Source of the DNA: Desulfococcaceae bacterium HSG9
GTDB lineage: Bacteria > Desulfobacterota > Desulfobacteria > Desulfobacterales > JAUCGF01
Direction of reading: 5' to 3'
Assembly: GCA_030378005.1 (NCBI GenBank)
Contig: JAUCGF010000092.1
Coordinates: 1-63,626, forward strand
Length of the DNA stretch: 63,626 nucleotides
Shown here: positions 34,555-45,708 of the stretch, piece after piece
How the letters are laid out: every line of letters starts with the position of its first letter
Position numbering within the stretch: position 1 is the first letter of the stretch
Notes under the pieces: generated by a model
What the model was told of the DNA's origin: nothing
What the model saw: only the letters and a program-made list of their open reading frames with translations
The model's database searches: none
Translations under genes and position numbers: made by a program

Positions 34555-35871
34555 TTAACGACGCCCCTTCATTCTTCCTGAACCTTTTTTCAAAAATCCT
34601 TCATACGAGCGGTTCAACATGTGTGATTCCATCTGTGATATAGTATCAATAGCGACACCTACTACGATAAGCAACGCCGTGCCTCCAAAGTAAAAGGGAA
34701 CATTAAAATTACTAATCAATAGCGAAGGTAACACACAAATAGTGGAAACATATATGGCACCGCCAAGTGTTATGCGGGTTAATACTTTATCAATATAATC
34801 AGCGGTACGTTTGCCAGGTCGTATCCCTGGAATGTAACCGCCATTTTTTTTCATGTTATCAGCCACATTAGCCGGATCAAATGTTACAGCAGTATAGAAA
34901 TAGCAGAAAAAGAAAATAAATGCTACAAATAACAATTCATACGAAAAGTTTCCGGGGCGAAGGGCATCAGACACACTTTTCATCCACTCAATGTTAGTGA
35001 AAGAAGCCAATGTTGCCGGGAACATTATGATTGAAGAAGCAAATATGGGTGGAATCACACCTGAAGTATTTATTTTCAAAGGCAAATGAGAACTCCCTCC
35101 TCCGTACATACGCCTTCCGACAACGCGTTTAGCATATTGAACGGGTATTCGCCTTTGACCTGTTTCAACAAAAATAATACAAGCAACAACAGCAATCATA
35201 AAAACAGTTAAAATAAGAACGACAAAAATGCCCATTTCTCCGGTAGCAACCAACTGATAGGTGTTTCCGATAGCCGCGGGCATTCGCACAACAATCCCTG
35301 CAAATATGATTAATGATATACCGTTACCAATTCCCCGTTCGGTAATTTGTTCGCCGAGCCACATTATGAAAGCGGTACCGGATGTTAATGTAATGATAGT
35401 CATCAAACGAAATCCCCAGCCTGGGAATATAACAACCGGAGAACCGCTTGCCGAAGTCATATTTTCTAATCCAATGCTGATTCCAATACCCTGAATAATA
35501 CTTAAAACCACCGTACCGTAGCGTGTATATTGTGTTATCTTTTTGCGTCCTTGTTCGCCTTCTTTTGACAAACGTTCTAAATGAGGGACCGTGACTGTCA
35601 GCAGTTGTAAGATAATCGAAGCACTGATGTAAGGCATGATTCCGAGAGCGAATACGGAAAGACGTTCCAGCGCTCCCCCGGAAAACATATCGAAAAGCCC
35701 TAGCAGAGTTCCTTTAGCTTGTGCAAAAAAAGAAGCCAGTGCGATTGCATCAATTCCAGGCGTTGGTATATGACATCCGATACGATAGACTACCAATAAC
35801 GCTAAAGTAAAAAATATACGTTTTCGCAGTTCAGGTATTTTAAATAGGTTTTGGAAGCCGCTCGCCACCAT
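34555..35871 (-). CDS. secY: Preprotein translocase subunit SecY
   Basis: 438 residues with ten membrane helices, the channel of the Sec translocon. Seen: IPELRKRIFFTLALLVVYRIG, GGALERLSVFALGIMPYISASI, and the cytoplasmic loop QRRIPVQYAKRV. Its stop overlaps nothing but its start overlaps the rplO stop by 1 nt, giving coupled translation. SecE is encoded at 60403. Confidence 0.99.
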   Translation of the reverse strand: MVASGFQNLFKIPELRKRIFFTLALLVVYRIGCHIPTPGIDAIALASFFAQAKGTLLGLFDMFSGGALERLSVFALGIMPYISASIILQLLTVTVPHLERLSKEGEQGRKKITQYTRYGTVVLSIIQGIGISIGLENMTSASGSPVVIFPGWGFRLMTIITLTSGTAFIMWLGEQITERGIGNGISLIIFAGIVVRMPAAIGNTYQLVATGEMGIFVVLILTVFMIAVVACIIFVETGQRRIPVQYAKRVVGRRMYGGGSSHLPLKINTSGVIPPIFASSIIMFPATLASFTNIEWMKSVSDALRPGNFSYELLFVAFIFFFCYFYTAVTFDPANVADNMKKNGGYIPGIRPGKRTADYIDKVLTRITLGGAIYVSTICVLPSLLISNFNVPFYFGGTALLIVVGVAIDTISQMESHMLNRSYEGFLKKGSGRMKGRR

Positions 35872-36356
35872 TATTGAACCTCGCCATTTTCTCTGGAAGA
35901 TTCACCGGATTCAACTGTTCCGCCAGCGGCTTCTATTTTAAAGCGAGCCCCTTTGCTGATATTTCCGATTTTGATGGTCAATGGAAAATCTATATTCCCC
36001 TGTCCCAAAATCTTAACGTCATTGAATCTGCCCTTTTTGATATCGTATGCACGGGGATTGATTGATAAAATCATTTTTTTATCAACTACGCTATTTTGAG
36101 GAAGTTTGGCAAGGTCTCGAATATTAATAATCGTAACCTTTTTTTTAAATATATTTACAAATCCACGCTTAGGCAAACGGCGATGAATCGGCATTTGACC
36201 GCCTTCATAACCAGGCCGAACGCCGCCACCTGAACGACTGTTTTGTCCCTTTGTTCCTCTTCCGGCAGTTTTTCCAAAGCCGGAACCAACCCCGCGCCCG
36301 ACTCTTTTACGTGTTTTTCGAGAACCCGGGGCAGGAGCTAACTCATTAAGTTTCAT
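35871..36356 (-). CDS. rplO: 50S ribosomal protein L15
   Basis: 161 residues. Seen: [40 protein letters not shown] and the C-terminal fold domain. Overlaps the end of rpmD by 11 nt. The glutamate/serine-rich extreme C-terminus ([13 protein letters not shown]) is a small extension. Confidence 0.98.
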   Translation of the reverse strand: MKLNELAPAPGSRKTRKRVGRGVGSGFGKTAGRGTKGQNSRSGGGVRPGYEGGQMPIHRRLPKRGFVNIFKKKVTIINIRDLAKLPQNSVVDKKMILSINPRAYDIKKGRFNDVKILGQGNIDFPLTIKIGNISKGARFKIEAAGGTVESGESSRENGEVQ

Positions 36357-36540
36357 TATTTATCTCCTTAGCCCTTACTAAATGGGACACATGTCGAACC
36401 ATTCCACGAACAGAGGGCGTGTTCTTAAATACAACTGTTTTATTAAGTTTGGTAAGGCCCATTCCTTTTAGAATACGGCGATGCTTCGGAGGTCTTCCGA
36501 TCATACTTCTAATCAATGTTATTTCCAATTTCCCTGCCAT
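36346..36540 (-). CDS. rpmD: 50S ribosomal protein L30
   Basis: 64 residues. Seen: [20 protein letters not shown] and [22 protein letters not shown]. Normal bacterial length. Lies between rpsE and rplO. Confidence 0.98.
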   Translation of the reverse strand: MAGKLEITLIRSMIGRPPKHRRILKGMGLTKLNKTVVFKNTPSVRGMVRHVSHLVRAKEINNET

Positions 36541-36552
36541 AGATATATTTCC

Positions 36553-37056
36553 TTATCTTAACACTTCTATGCGTTTGCCACGTCTTGCTTCAACTTGTTC
36601 GCGACTTTGCAGTTGTTGTAATCCTGAAATAGTCGCTTTGACAACGTTATGAGGATTATGTGACCCCATACATTTGGTAAGGATATTTTGGACTCCGACG
36701 GCTTCAAGAACAGCCCGCACAGCTCCGCCGGCTATAAGTCCGGTTCCGGCTGCCGCCGGTTTCAGCAAGACACGCCCCGCACCAAATCGGCCGATTACTC
36801 CATAAGGTATCGTTCCCTTCACCAAAGGCACGTTAACCATATTTTTACGAGCTTTTTCAACTCCCTTGCGAATCGCTTCGGGAACCTCCCCGGCTTTTCC
36901 TAAACCAAAACCGACATTACCCTCGCCGTCTCCGACAACAACAATAGCGCTAAAACTGAATCGACGTCCGCCCTTTACAACTTTAGCCACACGATTGATA
37001 TGAACAACTTTATCAATGAACTGATTTTCACTTGAATCTTGCTTATTTTTGAACAA
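36553..37056 (-). CDS. rpsE: 30S ribosomal protein S5
   Basis: 167 residues. Double-stranded-RNA-binding N-domain with [25 protein letters not shown] (given in part), then the C-domain GIGLIAGG-type stretch [17 protein letters not shown]. Works with S4 and S12 in decoding accuracy. Confidence 0.98.
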   Translation of the reverse strand: MFKNKQDSSENQFIDKVVHINRVAKVVKGGRRFSFSAIVVVGDGEGNVGFGLGKAGEVPEAIRKGVEKARKNMVNVPLVKGTIPYGVIGRFGAGRVLLKPAAAGTGLIAGGAVRAVLEAVGVQNILTKCMGSHNPHNVVKATISGLQQLQSREQVEARRGKRIEVLR

Positions 37057-37118
37057 GGAATTGCCTCCTTAAACAATCTTCATATTTCGATAATGACCTG
37101 TACAACGGTATCACTCCT

Positions 37119-37520
37119 CTAAAAAACTAATCCGGCCTCGCGTGCTCCTTCTGAAACGGCTTTTACTCTTCCATGATACAAAAATCCGTTTCGGTCAAAA
37201 ACCACACGTTTGACCCCTTTTTCTAAGGCTCTTTGGGCAACAATTTTACCAACCATTTTAGCCTGACCGATTTTTCCTGACGATGTATGATCTTTTTTGG
37301 AGTCTTGCCCCAACTGTGCCAATTGGTCAGCAACAACATTTTCAAGACTGGATGTTGATGCTACAGTATGAGCGATCGTATCATCAATTACTTGAGCGTA
37401 TATATGTTTAGAGCTTCTGAACACTGTTAAACGCAATCGCTCCGGATTACCAGATACCTTTTTACGTATCCTCGCTTTGCGTTTTAATTGCGCAGCTCTC
37501 TTTTTATTTTGGATTTTCAT
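37119..37520 (-). CDS. rplR: 50S ribosomal protein L18
   Basis: 133 residues, slightly longer than usual. Seen: RLTVFRSSKHIYAQVIDD, IGQAKMVGKIVAQRALEKGV and FDRNGFLYHGRVKAVSEGAR. Binds 5S rRNA with L5 and L25. Confidence 0.98.
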   Translation of the reverse strand: MKIQNKKRAAQLKRKARIRKKVSGNPERLRLTVFRSSKHIYAQVIDDTIAHTVASTSSLENVVADQLAQLGQDSKKDHTSSGKIGQAKMVGKIVAQRALEKGVKRVVFDRNGFLYHGRVKAVSEGAREAGLVF

Positions 37521-37576
37521 AGCATAATCTCTGTTTAGGAGTTCAGAATTTCAAATTCTTCGTTCCGTGTAAATGA

Positions 37577-38116
37577 CTATTTTGCTCCGCTTTTGCCTGC
37601 TTTTTTAATTAAACGTTCACCCGCATATTTTATGCCTTTACCTTTGTATGGTTCGGGAGGGCGTAAACGACGAATTGCGGCAGCAGTGTGTCCCAGTTGT
37701 TCCTTATCAATACAAGTCAACGTGATATTGTTATTTTTAGCGACTTTCGCATTAACACCTTTGGGAAGTTCAAAATTAATCGGATGCGAATATCCCAGAT
37801 TAAAAATTATCGAATTTCCACTAAGTGTTGCTCGATAACCGATGCCATTAATTTCAAGCACACGTTCAAATCCCTTTGTTACGCCAGTCACCATATTAGC
37901 GATAAGACTGCGCGTCAGTCCCTGAAGGGCGCGATTCGTCCTTCGATTGTTGCTTATCCCAACTTTAATATAATTATCTTTAATATCCAAATCGATTTCA
38001 GAATGGATAATTTGGCAGAGTTCTCCTTTTGCTCCTTTTACCACCAATTTATCACCCTCTATATTGATTTTGGTATTATCAGGTATGCGAATCGGTTTTT
38101 TTCCTACTCGTGACAT
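37577..38116 (-). CDS. rplF: 50S ribosomal protein L6
   Basis: 179 residues, two related L6 domains. Seen: MSRVGKKPIRIPDNTKINIE at the start and the signature PEPYKGKGIKYAGERLIKKAGK at the end. Binds near the sarcin-ricin loop. Confidence 0.99.
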   Translation of the reverse strand: MSRVGKKPIRIPDNTKINIEGDKLVVKGAKGELCQIIHSEIDLDIKDNYIKVGISNNRRTNRALQGLTRSLIANMVTGVTKGFERVLEINGIGYRATLSGNSIIFNLGYSHPINFELPKGVNAKVAKNNNITLTCIDKEQLGHTAAAIRRLRPPEPYKGKGIKYAGERLIKKAGKSGAK

Positions 38117-38131
38117 ATTTTACTCCCTATT

Positions 38132-38530
38132 CTACCAAATTTGACATAGAATCTCACCGCCTACATTCTCATTTCGAGCAGACGTATCAGTCATCACACC
38201 GCCGGAAGTTGAAATTATAGAGACTCCCATACCATTTAGAAATGGCTTAATATCTCTGTTTTTTAAATATACACGCCGACTAGGTTTGCTGATTCTTTTC
38301 ATTCCAATAATTGCATTGGTGCGATTTTTATCATACTTAAGATAAATCCGCAAAATACCTTGCTTATTGTCCTTGATAATTTTGTAATTTTGAATAAAAC
38401 CTTCTTCTTTCATTACTTTTGCTATATTTGTCTTTAACTTAGACGCAGGGATATCCAAACGATTAAATTGAGCTCTGATTGAGTTGTTGATTCGGCATAG
38501 CATGTCAGAAATCGGATCACTCATCGACAT
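38132..38530 (-). CDS. rpsH: 30S ribosomal protein S8
   Basis: 132 residues. Seen: MSDPISDMLCRINNSIRAQF and the C-terminal GVSIISTSGGVMTDTSARNE. ATG 38530 and the third-codon ATG are both possible starts. S8 is the usual repressor of the spc operon. Confidence 0.98.
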   Translation of the reverse strand: MSMSDPISDMLCRINNSIRAQFNRLDIPASKLKTNIAKVMKEEGFIQNYKIIKDNKQGILRIYLKYDKNRTNAIIGMKRISKPSRRVYLKNRDIKPFLNGMGVSIISTSGGVMTDTSARNENVGGEILCQIW

Positions 38531-38596
38531 ATTCTTACTCCTGAATTAATTTACAAAAGATATAAAAATCTAGTGTAATGAAACTGATTATCAATG

Positions 38597-38782
38597 TTAC
38601 CAACTTGATTTAACAACACCAGGAAGTTTTCCCTGAGAGGCTAGCATACGAAAGCATATTCTGCAAATGCCAAATTTTCGTAAAAACCCCCGTGGTCTTC
38701 CACAAATAGGACAACGATTATATTTTCTTGTTTTAAATTTTGGCTTACGCATTGCTTTTACCCTAAGAGACCTTTTTGCCAA
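38597..38782 (-). CDS. rpsN: 30S ribosomal protein S14, zinc type
   Basis: 61 residues, the short zinc-binding form: CPICGRPRG and FGICRICFR supply four cysteines. Many proteobacteria instead have the ~100-residue Cys-less form, so this is a lineage marker. Lies between rplE and rpsH. Confidence 0.98.
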   Translation of the reverse strand: MAKRSLRVKAMRKPKFKTRKYNRCPICGRPRGFLRKFGICRICFRMLASQGKLPGVVKSSW

Positions 38783-38878
38783 ATCACCCTCCTTCTTAGA
38801 TAATAAGTTCCATATAATTATTTTTTAGATAAGAAGCATAAAGTTATCATTTCACCTTATGCCAAAAATTAAATTTGA

Positions 38879-39418
38879 TTACGCGCTAAATGGCATTCCT
38901 AACATTTTGAGAAGCGTTTTTCCTTCTTCATCTGTCATAGCGCTCGTAACAATAGAAATGTTCAGCCCCTTAATTTTATCTATTTTATCATAATCTATTT
39001 CTGGAAAGATGATATGTTCACTTATTCCCATTGAATAATTCCCATGTCCATCAAAGGCTTTACCCGATACACCTCTGAAATCGCGGACTCTTGGAAGGGT
39101 GGCATTTACGAGTTTATAATAGAAATCGAACATTCTACTGCGTCGTAAAGTCACCATGCAGCCAATGGGCATTCCTTCTCTAAGTTTAAAAGCCGCTATC
39201 GAACGTTTAGCTTTTGTAACAACCGGTTCCTGTCCCGCGATAATTGTTAGTTCCGCCTTTGCAGAATCGATCAATTTGATATTGTGAATCGCTTCCCCCA
39301 AACCCATATTTAATACAATTTTTTGCAGTTTAGGTACCTGCATGATATTTGTATATTTATATTTATCAGTCAGCTTAGGTACGATTTCATCTACGTACAG
39401 TTTTTTAAGATATGACAA
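38879..39418 (-). CDS. rplE: 50S ribosomal protein L5
   Basis: 179 residues. Seen: [38 protein letters not shown] and [20 protein letters not shown]. Binds 5S rRNA and contacts S13 across the subunit bridge. Confidence 0.99.
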   Translation of the reverse strand: MSYLKKLYVDEIVPKLTDKYKYTNIMQVPKLQKIVLNMGLGEAIHNIKLIDSAKAELTIIAGQEPVVTKAKRSIAAFKLREGMPIGCMVTLRRSRMFDFYYKLVNATLPRVRDFRGVSGKAFDGHGNYSMGISEHIIFPEIDYDKIDKIKGLNISIVTSAMTDEEGKTLLKMLGMPFSA

Positions 39419-39479
39419 TTGAACACCTCTGAAAAAGGCTTTATAAATTCATTAGCTAAAAAAATTATCCAAATATTTT

Positions 39480-39854
39480 TTATGCATCAACAATTTCACC
39501 GCATTTTTTGCAAATTCTTGTTTTATCTTCATTTTCCAGCTGTTGCATTTTAACACGGACCGCAGACATACATTTGTTACACATTAACATCACATTGGAC
39601 CAGTGTAACGGCGCTTCGGTTTCAATGATACCGCCTTGAGAATTTTGGCTGCTCGGTTTGTTGTGACACTTAACAATATTTATTTTTTCGACAGTAATTT
39701 TCTGTTTTTTCTTAAAAATTTTAAGAATTTTTCCGATTTTACCTTTGTCTTTACCCGCAATGATTTTTACTTTATCATCTTTTTTGAGAAGACATTTTTT
39801 GGAAGGCCGATATTTTATTGGGATTCGATTTTTTTTATTGGAGCGTTTATTCAT
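39480..39854 (-). CDS. rplX: 50S ribosomal protein L24
   Basis: 124 residues. The KOW motif is KVKIIAGKDKGKIGKIL, then VEKINIVKCHNKPSSQNSQGG. A C-terminal segment with CNKC and CKKC (about 92-120) suggests a zinc site. The 25-residue basic N-terminal extension (MNKRSNKKNRIPIKYRPSKK) is unusual; an internal start is possible. Confidence 0.96.
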   Translation of the reverse strand: MNKRSNKKNRIPIKYRPSKKCLLKKDDKVKIIAGKDKGKIGKILKIFKKKQKITVEKINIVKCHNKPSSQNSQGGIIETEAPLHWSNVMLMCNKCMSAVRVKMQQLENEDKTRICKKCGEIVDA

Positions 39855-39897
39855 TATTATTTTATCTCAATAAAGGTTTACTATATATTAACGATGA

Positions 39898-40266
39898 TTA
39901 AATCACTTCCGGAGCCAATGAAATTATTTTCATAAAATGTTTGGCCCTGAGTTCACGCGCAACAGGTCCGAAAATTCTTGTCCCGATCGGCTCCATCCCT
40001 TGACTTATCAATACGGCGGAATTATCATCAAAGCGAATGTAAGAACCATCTGTCCTTTTAATTTCTTTCTTAGTTCTCACAACCACTGCTTTCAAGACTT
40101 CCCCCTTTTTAACTTTTGAATTAGGAATCGCTTCTTTAACAGCCACTACGATAATATCACCGATACTGGCATAGCGCCTTCGAGAACCTCCGAGCACTTT
40201 GATGCAATACAGCACTTTAGCTCCGGAATTATCTGCTACTGTCAGTCTTGTTTCTGATTGAATCAT
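39898..40266 (-). CDS. rplN: 50S ribosomal protein L14
   Basis: 122 residues, standard length. Seen: [20 protein letters not shown] and [20 protein letters not shown]. Forms an intersubunit bridge with 16S rRNA helix 14. Confidence 0.99.
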   Translation of the reverse strand: MIQSETRLTVADNSGAKVLYCIKVLGGSRRRYASIGDIIVVAVKEAIPNSKVKKGEVLKAVVVRTKKEIKRTDGSYIRFDDNSAVLISQGMEPIGTRIFGPVARELRAKHFMKIISLAPEVI

Positions 40267-40283
40267 TCTTATGTCCTATATGT

Positions 40284-40541
40284 TCAAACCGCTTTTTCTA
40301 TAATTTTATTAATACGCCATCTTTTTGTCTTACTCAGTGGCCGAGACTCTATGATTCTGACTTTGTCTCCAATTCGACAACTGTTGTTCTCATCATGAGC
40401 GGCAAATCGATTCTGCCTTCTGATATACTTATGGTATATTGAATGCTTCACAAGTCGTTCAACAATCACAACAACAGTTTTGTCCATTTTATCGCTGATA
40501 ACAACGCCAGTTAATTGCCTGCGCATCCCTCTTTTTTTCAT
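40284..40541 (-). CDS. rpsQ: 30S ribosomal protein S17
   Basis: 85 residues, OB-fold. Seen: RRQLTGVVISDKMDKTVVV and CRIGDKVRIIESRPLSKTKRW. Directly downstream of rpmC (2-nt gap). Confidence 0.98.
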   Translation of the reverse strand: MKKRGMRRQLTGVVISDKMDKTVVVIVERLVKHSIYHKYIRRQNRFAAHDENNSCRIGDKVRIIESRPLSKTKRWRINKIIEKAV

Positions 40542-40543
40542 TA

Positions 40544-40741
40544 TTAGGCCGTTTCCGTGATATTTTGGTTAAGGATTGTTTTGATTCTGGCGATAGTTCT
40601 TCGAACTATTTTAATCCGTTGAGGATTTTCCACCTGTCCGATGGTGTTTTGAAAGCGTAGATTAAGCAATTCTTCATTTTTGTCTGATATTTTTTGCCGC
40701 ATCTCTTCAATAGTCAGTTCACGGATAGCATCAGCTTTCAT
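40544..40741 (-). CDS. rpmC: 50S ribosomal protein L29
   Basis: 65 residues, two-helix hairpin at the exit tunnel. Seen: [23 protein letters not shown] and [11 protein letters not shown]. Start overlaps the rplP stop by 4 nt. Confidence 0.98.
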   Translation of the reverse strand: MKADAIRELTIEEMRQKISDKNEELLNLRFQNTIGQVENPQRIKIVRRTIARIKTILNQNITETA

Positions 40742-41154
40742 AACCCCACACTCCTCTCGACAAATTTTGTTTTCAACGGAAGTTTATGTGAAGCTAACCG
40801 AAACGCTTCTTTAGCCGCTTCTACAGGCACGCCTTCCATTTCATATAAAATCCTGCCGGGTCTGATAACGGCAACCCACTCTTCCGGCGCCCCTTTACCT
40901 TTGCCCATTCTTACTTCGGCGGGTTTTTTAGTTATCGGTTTATCAGGAAACAGTCGAATCCAAAGCTTTCCTACACGTTTAACATGCCGGGTCATCGCAA
41001 TTCGAGCGGCTTCGATTTGACGCGAGGAAATATAGCCGCATTCCAATGCCTGCAATCCGAATTCGCCGAAATTCAGTCGATTCCCGCAATTGGCAAGCCC
41101 TCTCATACGGCCTCTTTGTTGTTTTCTGAATTTTACTTTTTTGGGACTTAACAT
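40738..41154 (-). CDS. rplP: 50S ribosomal protein L16
   Basis: 138 residues. Seen: [39 protein letters not shown] and [20 protein letters not shown]. Near the tRNA A site. Confidence 0.99.
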   Translation of the reverse strand: MLSPKKVKFRKQQRGRMRGLANCGNRLNFGEFGLQALECGYISSRQIEAARIAMTRHVKRVGKLWIRLFPDKPITKKPAEVRMGKGKGAPEEWVAVIRPGRILYEMEGVPVEAAKEAFRLASHKLPLKTKFVERSVGL

Positions 41155-41216
41155 GCCCGCAATCTCCTAATCATTTGGAAGTTGGGAATTCGGAATTGAA
41201 AATTCCACATTCAGAT
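41155..41216. repeat. Heptad-phased rpsC-rplP spacer
   Basis: On the minus strand the spacer reads GGAATTTTCAATTCCGAATT and similar, with ATTC recurring about every 7 nt. The same construction is seen at 52604-52680 and 59785-59858. Confidence 0.55.
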
Positions 41217-41867
41217 TCAGGTGGCGAATTTTTTTTGGTCTTGTTTTAAAATTTCACCTTTAAAAATAAAGACTTTAACACCAACCAAGCCATAAGTTGT
41301 TTTGGCTTCAGTAAAACCATAATCAATATCAGCCCTGAGCGTATGCAACGGTATGCGTCCTTCACGGTATTGTTCCGTCCGAGCCATCTCCGCACCTCCA
41401 AGGCGACCTGAACATATAACCTTAATCCCCTTGGCGCCAAATCGCATGGCCGATTGCATTCCTCTTTTCATTGCACGGCGAAATGCTACACGGCGAACAA
41501 TTTGAAGAGCGATATTTTCGGCCACCAATTGGGCATCAATCTCGGGCTTACGCACTTCGTTGATATCAATCAGTATATCGCGGCCTATCAATTTTTCAAC
41601 TTGTTTCTTCAAATTGGCAATCTCAGACCCTTTTTTACCGATAACAATTCCGGGGCGAGATGTATATATTTTCAAACGAACATCCTTGGCGGATCTTTCA
41701 ATTTCAATTCGCGATATGCCCGCATGAAAAAGGCGATCTTTCACAAATTTCCGAATTTTATGATCTTCAAGAATATAATCAGCGTATTTGTCGCTAGAAA
41801 ACCAACGTGATTCCCATGTTTTGACGATACCTAATCTGAATCCGATGGGATTTACTTTCTGACCCAA
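41217..41867 (-). CDS. rpsC: 30S ribosomal protein S3
   Basis: 216 residues. KH domain [21 protein letters not shown] and C-domain [20 protein letters not shown] (in part), [20 protein letters not shown]. Part of the mRNA entry channel. Confidence 0.99.
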   Translation of the reverse strand: MGQKVNPIGFRLGIVKTWESRWFSSDKYADYILEDHKIRKFVKDRLFHAGISRIEIERSAKDVRLKIYTSRPGIVIGKKGSEIANLKKQVEKLIGRDILIDINEVRKPEIDAQLVAENIALQIVRRVAFRRAMKRGMQSAMRFGAKGIKVICSGRLGGAEMARTEQYREGRIPLHTLRADIDYGFTEAKTTYGLVGVKVFIFKGEILKQDQKKFAT

Positions 41868-41881
41868 AGTCTTTCCCCCTT

Positions 41882-42220
41882 TTAAACCGTTTCTTCGGCT
41901 AAAATAACTGTTATATGTGATGTTCTTTTCAATATACGTGCACCTCGTCCGCGTGCGCGGGCTCTGAATCGTTTTGATGTCGGCCCCTGATCGGCAACAA
42001 TATTTTTGACAAGCAGTGAATCAACATCAACATCATAATCAGGATGCTGTTCAGCATTGGCAACAGCCGATCGAATCGCTTTTGCCACGATACGCGCCGC
42101 TTTTTGAGGCATAAATGTAAGAATGTCAAGCACTTTTTCTACAGATTCGCCTTTTACAACATTAATAATTTTTTGTACTTTTTGAGGAGAAATACGAACA
42201 TATTTTACAACAGCTCTCAT
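41882..42220 (-). CDS. rplV: 50S ribosomal protein L22
   Basis: 112 residues. Seen: [33 protein letters not shown] and [20 protein letters not shown]. Its beta-hairpin lines the exit tunnel. Confidence 0.99.
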   Translation of the reverse strand: MRAVVKYVRISPQKVQKIINVVKGESVEKVLDILTFMPQKAARIVAKAIRSAVANAEQHPDYDVDVDSLLVKNIVADQGPTSKRFRARARGRGARILKRTSHITVILAEETV

Positions 42221-42258
42221 TTTTTATTGCGTCCTTCTTATTCTAGCAATCAGTCTTA

Positions 42259-42543
42259 TTACTTGTTTTTCAATTTTGACTTTCGATCTCCGGCATGTCC
42301 ATAGAAAGTGCGAGTAGGGGAAAATTCACCGAGTTTATGCCCTACCATATCTTCTGAAACAAAAACCGGAACAAATTTACGACCATTGTGAACTGCTAAA
42401 GTTAATGAAACCATTTCAGGCACGATTGTTGAACGTCTTGACCATGTTTTTATAACTCGCGAACTTCTGTTTTCTTGAGCAGCAGTTACTTTTTTCATCA
42501 ATTTAGGATCGATATACGGTCCTTTTTTGAGTGAGCGCGGCAT
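42259..42543 (-). CDS. rpsS: 30S ribosomal protein S19
   Basis: 94 residues. Seen: [35 protein letters not shown] and [19 protein letters not shown]. Head protein beside S13. Confidence 0.99.
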   Translation of the reverse strand: MPRSLKKGPYIDPKLMKKVTAAQENRSSRVIKTWSRRSTIVPEMVSLTLAVHNGRKFVPVFVSEDMVGHKLGEFSPTRTFYGHAGDRKSKLKNK

Positions 42544-42571
42544 AACTTCTCCTGTCTAAAAGTAAAATATT

Positions 42572-43399
42572 CTATTTTTTCCCGCGTTTTTTGACGATAT
42601 AACGATTGTTTTTTCGGCTTTTTCTTGTTTTGAATCCTTTGCTGGGAGTTCCCCAGGGGCTGCAAGGATGACGTCCTCCGGAAGAACGGCCTTCGCCCCC
42701 TCCCATAGGATGATCAACCGGGTTCATAGCCACACCACGAACACTCGGTCGCCGACCTAACCAACGTTTACGTCCCGCCTTGCCAAGTGATATGTTTTCA
42801 TGCACAACATTTCCAATTCGTCCGATGGTAGCTTTACAATTCAAAAGAACCATTCTGACTTCACTCGAAGGAAGTTTTATCAAGGCATATTTTCTTTCTT
42901 TGGCCATTAATTGAGCATAAGTACCCGCACTACGAACGAGTTGCCCACCTTTACCGATTCGTAATTCTATATTATGAATCTGAGTGCCCAAAGGAATATT
43001 CTTTAGTTGAAGCGTATTACCCGGTTTAATATCGGCATTATCACCCGAAATCACGGTATCACCAACAAAAAGATTGAGTGGTGCAAGAATATAGCGTTTT
43101 TCTCCGTCCGAATAATGTAGAAGCGCGATAAGAGCTGAACGGTTCGGATCATACTCAATGGATGCAACTTTAGCGGGAACATCAAATTTATTTCGTTTAA
43201 AATCAATTATCCTGTAATGGCGTTTGTGCCCTCCGCCCCGATGACGGCTTGTAATACGCCCGTTTGCGTTACGTCCACCTGTTTTTTTTAAGACTCTCAG
43301 AAGACTTTTTTCAGAAGTATCCGTGGTAACCTCACTATACCGTGAATATACCTGAAATCGTCTCCCTGGAGATGTCGGTTTAACTTTTCTTACAGCCAT
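42572..43399 (-). CDS. rplB: 50S ribosomal protein L2
   Basis: 275 residues. Seen: [40 protein letters not shown] and [20 protein letters not shown]. Required for peptidyl-transferase centre assembly. Confidence 0.99.
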   Translation of the reverse strand: MAVRKVKPTSPGRRFQVYSRYSEVTTDTSEKSLLRVLKKTGGRNANGRITSRHRGGGHKRHYRIIDFKRNKFDVPAKVASIEYDPNRSALIALLHYSDGEKRYILAPLNLFVGDTVISGDNADIKPGNTLQLKNIPLGTQIHNIELRIGKGGQLVRSAGTYAQLMAKERKYALIKLPSSEVRMVLLNCKATIGRIGNVVHENISLGKAGRKRWLGRRPSVRGVAMNPVDHPMGGGEGRSSGGRHPCSPWGTPSKGFKTRKSRKNNRYIVKKRGKK

Positions 43400-43448
43400 T
43401 ATTTACACCACTTTTTATAAAATTATCAATATACAGAAACAAACTTAC

Positions 43449-43736
43449 TTAAACACCTTCAAAAAACTCAATCCGTTCGCCCGGCATCAGCCTGACAATG
43501 GCTTTTTTCCAATCCTTCCTTTTACCTACAATGCGTCCGCGACGTTTTTTTTTACCCTTCATCTGCATCGTACAGACACTCATGACACGCACTTTGAATA
43601 ATTGTTCAACAGCTTTTCGAATCTCTATTCGGTTAGCGGAACGTGCCACCTGAAATGAAATTTGATTGGAAATTTCTTTTTGTATTCTGGTTTTTTCAGT
43701 ATCAAGTGGTTTGATAATTATTTGGTACGGAATCAT
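43449..43736 (-). CDS. rplW: 50S ribosomal protein L23
   Basis: 95 residues. Seen: [38 protein letters not shown] and [19 protein letters not shown]. Docking site for trigger factor and SRP. Overlaps rplD by 4 nt. Confidence 0.98.
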   Translation of the reverse strand: MIPYQIIIKPLDTEKTRIQKEISNQISFQVARSANRIEIRKAVEQLFKVRVMSVCTMQMKGKKKRRGRIVGKRKDWKKAIVRLMPGERIEFFEGV

Positions 43737-44356
43737 ACAAGCAACCTCCCTTCAATTGCCTTCACCGAAGGTTCAAGCAATATCAGACATCGGTGCTTTA
43801 AGATGTCGTAAACATTCAAACCTTCAAATCGCATAACCTTTACATCGGGAACGTTACGAGATGAAAGCTCTAATGTTTCATTGGTTTTATCAGTGACAAT
43901 CAAAGCATTTTTTATATTGAAAGCATTCAGCACATCAACGAATTTTTTTGTTTTGATCTGGTCTAGCTCAAATTCATTAAGTACAATCAGTTCATTTTCT
44001 TGAAGTTTAGCGCTTAAAGCCATTTTAAGCGCCAATCGCTTCTTTTTTTTAGGCATTTTGTAGCTATACGATTTTGGATCCGGGCCGAATATTGAACCGC
44101 CGCCTCGAAGCAACGGGTCTTTAATATCTCCCCGCCGTGCACGCCCCGTTCCCTTTTGCCTGAAAAGTTTTTTACCGCTTCCCTTTACATCTGAACGATG
44201 TTTTACCGATGCTGTTCCTGCACGTTTGCATGCAAGCTGCATTCGAACCATCTCATGCAACACACCCGCATCAGGCGTAATACTGAAAATCACGTCAGCC
44301 AGTTCGATCTGAGATACTGTCTCAGATTTAATATTTTTAACATCTACTGTTGCCAT
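43733..44356 (-). CDS. rplD: 50S ribosomal protein L4
   Basis: 207 residues. Seen: [20 protein letters not shown], the loop [20 protein letters not shown] and [16 protein letters not shown]. In many bacteria L4 represses the S10 operon; no leader was recognised here. Confidence 0.98.
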   Translation of the reverse strand: MATVDVKNIKSETVSQIELADVIFSITPDAGVLHEMVRMQLACKRAGTASVKHRSDVKGSGKKLFRQKGTGRARRGDIKDPLLRGGGSIFGPDPKSYSYKMPKKKKRLALKMALSAKLQENELIVLNEFELDQIKTKKFVDVLNAFNIKNALIVTDKTNETLELSSRNVPDVKVMRFEGLNVYDILKHRCLILLEPSVKAIEGRLLV

Positions 44357-44509
44357 AGTTTTCTCTTCGCAACCCCTTATTCCCGACTGTTTAAAGGTAA
44401 TCCTTCAGACATCGGTAATATAGGCTTTTATTTTTCAAATGCAATCATTTATTTCAGAGTCAGTCGTAAATAATAACAATAAGGCGTTTTCGCATGTAAT
44501 ATTTCAAAC

Positions 44510-45139
44510 TTAACTGAATTTAAGTTTATTAATTAAGACAATGCCTGTATTGGGGCCTGGCACAGCACCTTTAATCAAAAGCAAGTTTTCATCCGCTCTT
44601 ATATCCACCACTTCTAAATTACGAATAGTTCTTTTGGCATTACCATAGTGTCCGGGCATCTTCTTCCCTCTGATCACTTTTGAAGGCCATGCGCTACAAC
44701 CAACAGAACCAGGTATCCTGTGGCTATGGCTTCCGTGTGTTTTTTTGCCGCCGTGAAAACCGTGCCGCTTAATCACACCTGAAAAACCACGTCCCTTCGT
44801 CGTTCCTGTGATGTCAATACGCTCTCCCACCTTAAATAAGTCAACTGTGATAAATTGTCCTAGTTCATAGTCGTCAGGTTTTTCAACAGGAAACTCTCTT
44901 AGCACTTTAAAAAATCCTTTAGCGCATTTATCAAGATGGCCCTTCATGGGACTGTTCACACGTTTTTCCATCGTGGCTTCGAATCCCAGTTGGATTGCAT
45001 CGTATCCGTCAGTTATTTTTCGCTTAATTTGGGTAACGGCACACGGGCCAACCTGCAAAACAGTTACAGGCCAACATCTTCCTTCTGAAGAAAAATAACT
45101 GGTCATTCCAAGTTTTTTACCTAATATCCCTTTACACAT
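44510..45139 (-). CDS. rplC: 50S ribosomal protein L3
   Basis: 209 residues from ATG 45139 (MCKGILGKKLGMTSYF), the usual family length. Signature FSGVIKRHGFHGGKKTHGSH and GCSAWPSKVIRGKKMPGHYG. An upstream in-frame extension to 45211 lacks a ribosome-binding site and was rejected. A 153-nt spacer separates it from rplD, longer than usual. Confidence 0.98.
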   Translation of the reverse strand: MCKGILGKKLGMTSYFSSEGRCWPVTVLQVGPCAVTQIKRKITDGYDAIQLGFEATMEKRVNSPMKGHLDKCAKGFFKVLREFPVEKPDDYELGQFITVDLFKVGERIDITGTTKGRGFSGVIKRHGFHGGKKTHGSHSHRIPGSVGCSAWPSKVIRGKKMPGHYGNAKRTIRNLEVVDIRADENLLLIKGAVPGPNTGIVLINKLKFS

Positions 45140-45346
45140 GTTGCACAATGCCTTTTTCAATTTGAAATTGCAATAAGCCAATTCATTTTTATTCACTAAG
45201 TACCCGAACAACAGTTTTGATAACGGAAACTTCGATATTCGAGAATCCTGAAGCTATCATGTATGATAACTTATGTCCAAACATTAAGTATAACTTAATA
45301 GTCAGTAAACTCTTATCGAAATGCTTGGCCTGTTGCTGAACAGAGG

Positions 45347-45652
45347 TTACAATTTAATCTCAACATCAACGCCCGAAGATAGATCCAATTTCATCAAGGC
45401 ATCAACCGTTTGATGAGTTGGTTCGATAATATCTAAGAGGCGTTTGTGGATTCTCATCTCAAACTGTTCGCGTGATTTTTTATCCACATGAGGCGACCTT
45501 AGTACGCAGTATTTATTGATTTTAGTCGGCAGAGGAATCGGACCGACTACTTTTGCTCCGGTTTTATTGGCAGTATCAACGATGTCTGCGGCAGACTGGT
45601 CTAATAGTCGATGATCATAAGCCTTTAAGCGAATTCTGATTTTTGTGTTCAT
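45347..45652 (-). CDS. rpsJ: 30S ribosomal protein S10
   Basis: 101 residues. Seen: [20 protein letters not shown] and [20 protein letters not shown]. Also a transcription antitermination factor that binds NusB/NusG. First gene of the S10 operon, 207 nt before rplC and 56 nt after tuf. Confidence 0.99.
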   Translation of the reverse strand: MNTKIRIRLKAYDHRLLDQSAADIVDTANKTGAKVVGPIPLPTKINKYCVLRSPHVDKKSREQFEMRIHKRLLDIIEPTHQTVDALMKLDLSSGVDVEIKL

Positions 45653-45708
45653 TATTTTTATTTTCCTGTCACCGCGTCATCTGGCCGAAGCCGGGATATC
45701 GGAGTTTA